Source of the DNA: Wurfbainia villosa | Lineage: Eukaryota; Streptophyta; Magnoliopsida; Zingiberales; Zingiberaceae | Direction of reading: 5' to 3' | Length of the DNA: 64,000 nucleotides | NCBI GenBank assembly: GCA_025175895.1 | Contig: CM046005.1 | Span: 59,296,325-59,360,324 of the forward strand | Shown here: piece by piece, positions 57,151 through 64,000 of the stretch | Numbering within the stretch: position 1 is the stretch's first letter | How the letters are laid out: the number at the start of each line of letters is the position of its first letter | Position numbers and translations under genes: made by a program | The notes under the pieces: model-generated | The model's database searches: none | What the model saw: the letters and a program-made list of their open reading frames with translations, nothing else | Told to the model about the DNA's origin: nothing

Positions 57151-58207
57151 CAACGACCCCAGTGTGGCCTAGGTGGCACGACATGACAACTGTCCCAACT
57201 CAACAACAACCACTGCTCTCGAGTGGCTGAGTGGGCAGTATGAACAAGTAGCATATAAGCGTAAAAAGCTAGCTACACAATGGGGGTCCCTGCTACTGGC
57301 CACTCCGACTATCACTATCCATGAGTGGTCGAGTGCCACTCACCCATGACAACTTCACACTACTCCAACAACCACTGCTAATAGTGGGGCGAGTGCGACA
57401 CAACAAATGCTCTGCCCTGACACTAGTTACTCCTCCACGAGTAACCTAGGAGGCAAGATGACCGACGACCCTCTCAACCACAAGAGAGACCAAGTCGCTA
57501 GCATGCATGTAAATGGAATGAATGCACGACAGCACACACATATGCCCACAACACACTCTCTATTCTATAGAGAGGCATATACAGCTGATAACAACTAAGC
57601 TAGGACCTCCAGTCCGTAGCTACGCTGTATCGACAAATCACACATCCATACATGACTACATGATCCATAGTAGATCTATACACAACATCAGGATATGATA
57701 TGAAAACTCACTTTACTTCTAGAATATCACCCACCCCTGATGATTTATCTAAATTGCACAATTCAGTTTTACAACCGAATTTATCTACGTACACATAGGT
57801 AAACCACTACAGGTCCACTTACCATAACATGTATAATTCATAACAATGATGAATGAATAGATAACAAAAATGACAGAGCATTTTAAGTGCAAAGGCAAGT
57901 ATCAAGTAATAGAAAAACTAGAGTGGAGTCAAGGTCAAAGTGAGAATAATATGAAATCATATATATATCAAGGTTTAGCTACTACCTGACCAGGGTAGGA
58001 AATATTACCCACTTGCTATAAAGCTCGAAATAATGAAATCTTCATGGTTGCGTACCTATCTCATATCCACGTCTTGCAATATTGCAAATATAATTAGATT
58101 ATATTGCCAACTCTAGTATCAAGATCAAAACCTAATGGATTAAGTTATCCATTTAACCGATCACTCCTAGTCGTATCAAAATATAATTCCATCCCAAATC
58201 AACTCCA

Positions 58208-58902
58208 TGTTGGTGCAGGGGCACTAGATAATCTAACCTTTGTTTTGATGATGGCAAAGATTCAAAGTTAAGCTATTTTGTTATCTTATGTGATATGCTA
58301 AGTGTGCAGGAAGTGTTTAATCTAAGCCAAAGGTCGAGCGACACCCGGAGAATCTCAAGTCGAGAAACCGTGGTAGTCAGGCGACACCAGGAGAACCTCA
58401 GAGAGTCGAGGAACCTCGGTGGTGACTAAAAGCTAAGCGACAGGTCAGGAGGACCAAAGGTAAGCTCCGTGTGTGGAGCAGTGGTAAGGATGTGTCTTAG
58501 ATTAGAGAACAATCCTAGGCGTCGATCCGACTAAGGCTTCCGGAGGAATGCCAAAGTCGAGATCGGACAGTCAATGGACTATCACACTGCATGGCATTAT
58601 GCATCTATTGTGCTAACTTTGTGTTGCAGGAATTCTCAAGTGCAACAGTCGACTAGAGATGTCAGCAGTCGACTGAAGGCAGTCGATTGATAAGAGGATC
58701 AGTCGACTGATGTCGATGAATCAAACCAGTGCACAAGGTCAAAGAGATAGAGATTGATGCCACCACCTCATGATAAGATAAGCCGCCACCTCAAGATAAG
58801 ATCCATGAGTTTTGGATCTGGATCGGGACAAATTCCAAGGCGCAAATCTATAAAAGGAGGAGAGGACTCAAACCCAAATTCAAGAATCTCCCAAGTGCTT
58901 TA
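58208..58902 (+). mobile_element. left LTR of the SIRE-like derivative, truncated
   Basis: It aligns with 61027-61715 and carries TATAAAAG at 58849-58856. The match ends at aagtgct about 50 bp after the TATA box, where the right LTR continues with cgtgctctcc. R, U5 and the primer-binding site are therefore missing. Confidence 0.85.
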
Positions 58903-59486
58903 AAAACTCTAACAATCTTATCTTGAATAACTTTAATAATAATTCTACCATTAAAAACTATAACAATCTTTTCTTGAATAATTCTAATAATAATTCTACC
59001 TTTAAAAACTCTAACAATCTTATCTTGAATAATTCTAATAATTCTACCTTAAAAAATTCTAATAATTTTAATAATTATATTTTTAAAAAGTCTAATAATA
59101 TTATCTTAAAAAATTCTAATAATTATACTTTTAAAAATTCTAATAATTCTATTTTGAAAAAGTCTATTAATATTATTTTGAAAAATTCTAATAATACTAT
59201 TTTAAATAATTCACAATCTAACTTAATTAAAAATTCAAAATTAGATAATCAAACCAATAAAATCAATTATAATAGAGTACCATTTGATTATACACAAATT
59301 AATAATCTAGTAATTAAGCCTTCAACTTTTAAAAATTCAACTAATAAATATGTAGGCTTGAGTTACAAGTCTAAGCTAACCAAAAATCAAGACACTAAAA
59401 TTTGTAAACCTAATTATAATAAAGTATCTTATAACTATGGAACAAATAAAAGTCTACCCAAGAAAACAACCATTTCTTTAAATTGA
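58903..59486 (+). repeat. Asn-codon-rich degenerate tandem repeat
   Basis: AT-rich units of about 50-65 bp (aaaaactctaacaatctt, then atcttgaataattctaataa) repeat and decay towards the right. One frame stays open for 187 codons, mostly Asn, Ser, Lys, Ile and Leu, but it has no ATG start (the open stretch begins at a TTG) and low complexity explains it. The last 80 codons are not obviously repetitive; I do not recognise them. Confidence 0.7.
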
Positions 59487-61012
59487 TTGAAAGTAGCTTG
59501 CTAATGCATACATATCATTATCATGCTTATTTTGTCATGTCATACATACTAGTTTTAAATTAACTCTCATAGAATGGTTAGATAGAGAATAATTAATTAA
59601 TCTTGACAATATAGTATCAGGATGCGGTGAGATGATAGTACGTTAAGGAAACAAAGTCAAGTGTATCCAAGTTGGATAAGGAGTATCTAGCTTGGTGCAT
59701 TTAACTAAGTGGAACTAACTGAAGCTACCTCACCACATCCTAAACTAGTTAGACCAGGATGTAACCCTTAGTGAATTAAGTGTGTAATTTCCTAAGTTGG
59801 CTTTGTCTAAGGAAGTGGTCATTGTTCTGATCAAAGAAGGCCCCTGTGCATCGCCATGACCTGGAAGCCCTCTTTCGAAATGTTCACTTAACTAACTAAT
59901 GGTTAAATTCGAATCTAACCCAAGGTTAATTAATTTCTAAGGCATTAAATTAAATTCATCTCACAATACTTATAAGGATAACTTGGTTGATCATGTAGAA
60001 TGGGTGAGATGTTAAGGACAACAAATTGAAAATGGTTTTGAAAATGATTTCAAAATTTATATACACATAAATAGATTCTTAAAACTATTTTTATTTGTTT
60101 CCATGATTGTTGTGTGTAGTTATTCGTAGTTTTCAAAACAACTATACTTCTTAAAATGATGGTTAGTTGACCAATATTGAATGTCTAAATCCTTAGGTCC
60201 ACATTAGACAACTAGACCCTCTGGACACTTAGGTGAGCCTTCCTTGTGGCCAACAAGGATGTCCTAAGAGTTTGTCAAACAAAAGGGGAGACCCTCTAGA
60301 TAAGCCTTCCTTGTGGCTAACAAGGATGTTAGGTTAAGGGGGGAGGTTCTAGTTGGATAATCATCGTAGAAGTTGTTAAAAAATATTTAAAAAAAAAATC
60401 GCCAATACTCTCTAAATTTAAATCCTTCTTTTGATAATATGCCGGGAGAAGACTTAAGTTGGACAAACTTAGTATCTAGCTACCTCTAGTTTGGCATAAA
60501 ACCCAATAGACATGAGCCTTTAAAATGTTTTTTTTTAATTCTTTCTCAAAATTTTATAACAATGTTAAAGGTTAGGGGGTCACATCCTAACCTAGGATAT
60601 ACATTGTTGGTGCAGGATCTAGAAACCTAAACTCCTAAACTCTTATGTATTAAAGGGAGTTGAATATATTAAATCAACTTGATTAGAATGTTTAAAAATT
60701 CTATTTCTTGGCAAATGTTAACCTTACCAATGTACCCCTTATAATGTTATTTTTGATATATGTCAAAGGGGGAGAGAGGATAAAGTTAATAGGTTACTTA
60801 CTTTTTTTTTTCCCAAAAGTAATTATTTTTCAAAACTCACCTAGAGGATAAAGTTAAGAGGTTACTTATTTTTTTTTTCCCGAAAAGTAATTGTTTTTCA
60901 AAACTCACCTAGGGTTAATGGGGAGGTACCCTTAAGGGGGAGGTTTTGAAAAATGATTGTTCAATGCTTATTGCTTATTTTCTCTTAACTTTGAATTGAT
61001 TTACCATAGACC
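59487..61012 (+). mobile_element. 3' internal spacer of the SIRE-like derivative
   Basis: Non-coding, AT-rich. It contains local tandem duplications: a block with ccttccttgtggc twice near 60235 and 60310, and a 75-bp block with ggataaagttaa and a T run twice near 60775-60915. It ends in the polypurine tract AAAAAAAGGGAGAT (61013-61026). Confidence 0.65.
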
Positions 61013-61026
61013 AAAAAAAGGGAGAT

Positions 61027-62070
61027 TGTTGGTGCAGAGGCACTAGATAATTGAACATTGGTTCTGATGAAGGCAAAGATTAAAAGTTAAGCTATTTTGT
61101 TATCTCATGTGATATGCTAAGTATGCAGGAAGGTTTTAAGCTAAGCCAAAGGTCGAGCGACACCTGGAGAATCTCAAGTCGAGAAATCGTGATGGTCGGG
61201 CGATACCAGGAGAACCTCGAGGAGTTAAGGAACCTCGGTGGTGACCAAAAGCTAAGCGACAGGTCAGGAGGACCAAAGGTAATCTCTGTGTGTGGAGCGA
61301 TGGTAAGGACGCGTCCTCAATTAGAGGACAATCTTAGCCGTCGATCCGATTAAGGCTTCCTGAGGAATGCCAAAGTCGAGATCGGACAGTCAAAGGACTG
61401 TCACACTACATGGCATTATGCATCTATTGTGCTAACATTGTGTTGCAGGAATTCTCAAATGCATCAGTCGACTGGAGATGTTAGCAGTCGACTGATAAGA
61501 GGATCAGTCGACGAATCAACCCAGTGCACAAGGTCAAAGAGATAGAGATTGATGCCGCCACCTCATGATAAGATAAGCCACCACCTCAAGATAAGATCCA
61601 CGAGTTTTGGATCTGGATCTGGATAAATTCCAAGGCGCACATCTATAAAAGGAGGAGAGGACTCAAACCCAAATTCAAGAATCTCCCAAGTGCTCGTGCT
61701 CTCCTTTGTGCTACATCGCTACTTCGACCGTGTGCCATCTTCTAATTAATTATCGGTATTATTGTTATCTTTCTATACTTAATTTGTATAAGGACTGGTA
61801 AGGTGGTTACCGACTTTATAATCATTGTAATTGTCTTGTCTCTTACCTTTAACGAGCAAGAGACTTTTAGTAGTTGCCCTTCGGAAGCAATCAAGGATCG
61901 CAGGGCCTTGGATTAGTAGCCGGTGGCCTGTGAACCAAGTAAAAAAGCTTTGTATCTTTCTTGTGTTTGTCTTTTAGTTTTCCGTTGCGTACTTCATTTT
62001 AATCGTCGAAAAAGAAAAGTTTTCACAAACGCTATTCACCCCCCCTCTAGCGATTTGTTTCGACCCAACA
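61027..62070 (+). mobile_element. right LTR of the SIRE-like derivative
   Basis: 1,044 bp, from TGTTGGTGCAGAGG to CGACCCAACA. TATA box TATAAAAG at 61644-61651. Near the end it has a C run followed by ctctagcg (62039-62052), the complement of the G-run motif at 55-75 and 55500-55515. Confidence 0.9.
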
Positions 62071-63258
62071 CTCTAGCTCCTACTAACCCATTCATAGCCT
62101 TAAAATGGCACATCAAAACCGAGATCGAGCTGCTCCAGCCGGTTCCCAACCCCTGTACAGAATACATACAACCCATCATTTCTAATTAGCGAATATGCTA
62201 ACCTACAACATTCAACTCCATACACAATTATAGAACAAATCATCATCACACACACTTCTATCCACACTAAATTCAATAGCATAGCCAACTATAGATCAAT
62301 ATACTCCTTTCTTCATAAATCAATCCACCACCTCGATCCACACTGCCACCATAGCCATTTACAACACATTCACAACCAACAATTTTCCTACCCATAGCCG
62401 ATTCAAATCTTTTGTTCACAGTCGTACAAACACAACACAACACCAACCAACTAAACTCCGTCCAGCCTACTCCACTGATCAACTGCAGCCGCTACCCTTG
62501 TCTCACAAATCGACAACCCTCTAACATCATCAATCCAAATAAACTACATTGGACAGAAGAGAAAAGGAAAGGAAAATGAGAGGTTTACTAGAGTTTGCAG
62601 CTTCATCGGCAGCACTTCCCCCAAATGCTCTATTCGTCGGAAAACCCAACACCGACAATCACTACTGCCCTTGCTTCGGTAGATATCACGAAGTAGCTCC
62701 CGAACACCTACTGAAAACCCAATGAAAACAATGAGATCGACTGAAAACCCACAAAGCACCATACCCTTACCTTTCTCCGGCGACCACCGTGAAGAACGAC
62801 CTCCAATTGAACCGCTGCCAATGCAGACTTCCAGCTGCGTGCCCCTTCACCGTCGGCACATCCGTGGCATCATCAAGGTGGGTTTCCGCTGCTTGTCGCA
62901 ATGAGAAAGATTGCGAGAAGAAGAGGATCACGAGGGGAAAAGAGGGAAAGTGGGGCACAGTGGAGAGGAGATCGCGAGAAAAATTGTGAGAGGGAAAGGA
63001 ATAGTCACGGTGAAGAAGAGGAGAGAACCGCAGGGTAACTCTCAGGAAAAATAAAAGAAAGAATGGCGGTGAGGAAAATGCCAAATGACGTGGCGTTAAG
63101 AGGGAGGAACTAGAGCGGGTTTGAAGAAAACTGAGTCGGGTTTAATTACAAACAAGTCAGGTTTTAATTTAATCCATAAGCTTTAATTAAAACCTAGGTT
63201 AAGCCCAACTCAATCAACCCCAATCTGAATACCTATTTTTTTTTCACCGTATCTCACA

Positions 63259-63636
63259 GTTGCCCATTCCATCTCCTCCATCAAATCGAGCGGTGGACTT
63301 CATCACTCCATCTCCTTTGCAGCAGAAGCCATCAGAGAAGGGAATTTCCCCTCCGATTGCCAACTTCATCGTTTCTACCGGCGATAACGATCGCAGAAGG
63401 AGATTTCCCCTCTGATCACTATCTTCATCTTCCTCCTTGCTCAACCACAGCCTGCCAAGCGATCTCCTTTTTCTTCCATCCGACTATCGTAGGTTCTGCT
63501 CACCATCACAACAGATCTGATCTTGATCCACTATCGATGGATTCATCCTTCTACTGACAAACTGAGGAATAGTAAGGGGATTCCTACTCGTTCATCTAGC
63601 TCATTTGCAATGGTCCTCCTTCACAGATCATCTTCA
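63259..63636. other. unassigned C-rich stretch
   Basis: Pyrimidine-rich sequence with several catctcc-like words between the solo LTR and the next LTR start. It may continue the fragment at 55780-56368, which also ends in a C-rich leader-like stretch, but I see no gene, promoter or clear repeat boundary. Confidence 0.3.
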
Positions 63637-64000
63637 TGTTGGTGCAATCGACCCAGGTCACGATTGACCAGACTCGAGTTGGACTCGAGTAGTGTTTTGA
63701 TGTTTGATAATGTTTTGGAGAGATTGTTGGTGCAATCAACTCGGATTATGATTGATTGGAATTGTGTTTAACTCGAGGGGTATTTTGATGTTTGACGATG
63801 GTTTGACCATTGTTTTACTATATGGTTGACATGGGGTTGACCATATGATGGAGAAGTCCAAGTCTTGTGTACTTGGCATGGAAAGTCCAAGTGGGGCACT
63901 TGGCAATGGGAAAGTCCAAGCATGTGTCTTGGCAAGGGAAAGTCCAAGCTTGAGTCTTGGCAAATGGAAAGTTCAACATGGGTTGGCAAGGAAAGTTCAA
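63637..64000 (+). mobile_element. SIRE-like LTR start, running off the window
   Basis: TGTTGGTGCAATCGACCCAG at 63637 is the same LTR start as that of the solo LTR at 1689 (opposite strand). The start recurs at 63725 (TGTTGGTGCAATCAACTCGG), preceded by ggagagat. From 63860 the LTR carries the same 27-bp CCAAG/CTTGG monomers. The end is beyond the window. Confidence 0.85.

Larger units (their letters stand above)
58208..62070 (+). mobile_element. non-autonomous SIRE-like copia derivative
   Basis: A 3,863-bp insertion bounded by TGTTGGTGCAGGGG and GACCCAACA, with flanks ctcca (58203-58207) and ctcta (62071-62075), a TSD with one mismatch. It has a truncated left LTR (58208 to about 58902), an AT-rich internal region, a polypurine tract and a full right LTR. 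Primer-binding site, gag and pol are absent, so it cannot move by itself. Confidence 0.8.
56369..63258 (-). mobile_element. solo LTR of the G0/G1 family
   Basis: Minus orientation, about 3.0 kb after removing the insertion at 58208-62070. It starts on the plus strand with TGTCACGCCCTGAGAG (like 4250) and ends GTATCTCACA at 63258 (compare GTATTTTACA at 53360). The 62540-62640 part matches 52540-52640. Flanks attgg and gttgc agree at only three of five positions, so the TSD is weak. No internal region is seen. Confidence 0.65.

Noticed and set aside
58923..59486. 187-codon Asn-rich frame as a real protein
   Set aside because: It has no ATG, is low in complexity, and follows from an AT-rich tandem repeat. 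Kept as a repeat, with the promoter fusion noted as a finding.

Overview
The window looks like intergenic heterochromatin from a large, repeat-rich plant genome. A monocot is my guess from the mix of element types, but nothing here fixes the species. I found no host gene, tRNA, rRNA or CRISPR array. Almost every base belongs to an LTR retrotransposon or a remnant of one. All the primer-binding sites I could read match the initiator-tRNA-Met type (TGGTATCAGAGC).

Positions 1-53360 are a nest of elements, most junctions of which can be closed to the base with 5-bp target-site duplications (TSDs). G0 is the outermost element: a minus-strand, Ty3/gypsy-like copy whose 5' LTR spans 4250-53360 once the insertions are counted, and whose internal region runs left to the window start. 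Two solo LTRs sit in G0: a SIRE-like one (40-1689, TSD actac) and one of the C1 family (5385-7611, TSD gagtg). G1 is a plus-strand relative of G0 (7890-51281, TSD ctctc) inserted in the G0 LTR. G1 carries a double solo LTR (8383-12344, TSD gYggg) in its 5' LTR. Its internal region holds G2, a minus-strand gypsy element of Tekay/Del chromovirus type (16951-46219, TSD acgat). Each G2 LTR holds one plus-strand Ty1/copia element: C1 (17935-27211, TSD ccgtc) and C2 (36562-45642, TSD acatc). From outside in the orientation alternates: minus, plus, minus, plus.

Positions 53361-64000 hold a truncated minus-strand SIRE-like copia remnant (53361-55779), a short LTR-like piece (55780-56368), a solo LTR of the G0/G1 family (56369-63258), and inside that a non-autonomous SIRE-like derivative (58208-62070). 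A SIRE-like LTR begins at 63637 and runs off the window.

None of the elements is intact. G2 keeps its pol in one frame with four stop codons. C1 and C2 keep recognisable gag, protease, integrase, reverse transcriptase and RNase H, broken by frameshifts. G0 and G1 pol is almost erased.

The most interesting signal is structural. The untranslated leaders between primer-binding site and gag in C1, C2, G0 and G1 carry runs of hairpins. In C1, four hairpins with different stems all present the same 19-nt loop. In C2, two hairpins present a shared 32-nt loop of similar shape. I know of no described function for these. Packaging, dimerisation or translation control are hypotheses. Boundaries and repeat comparisons were done by eye.
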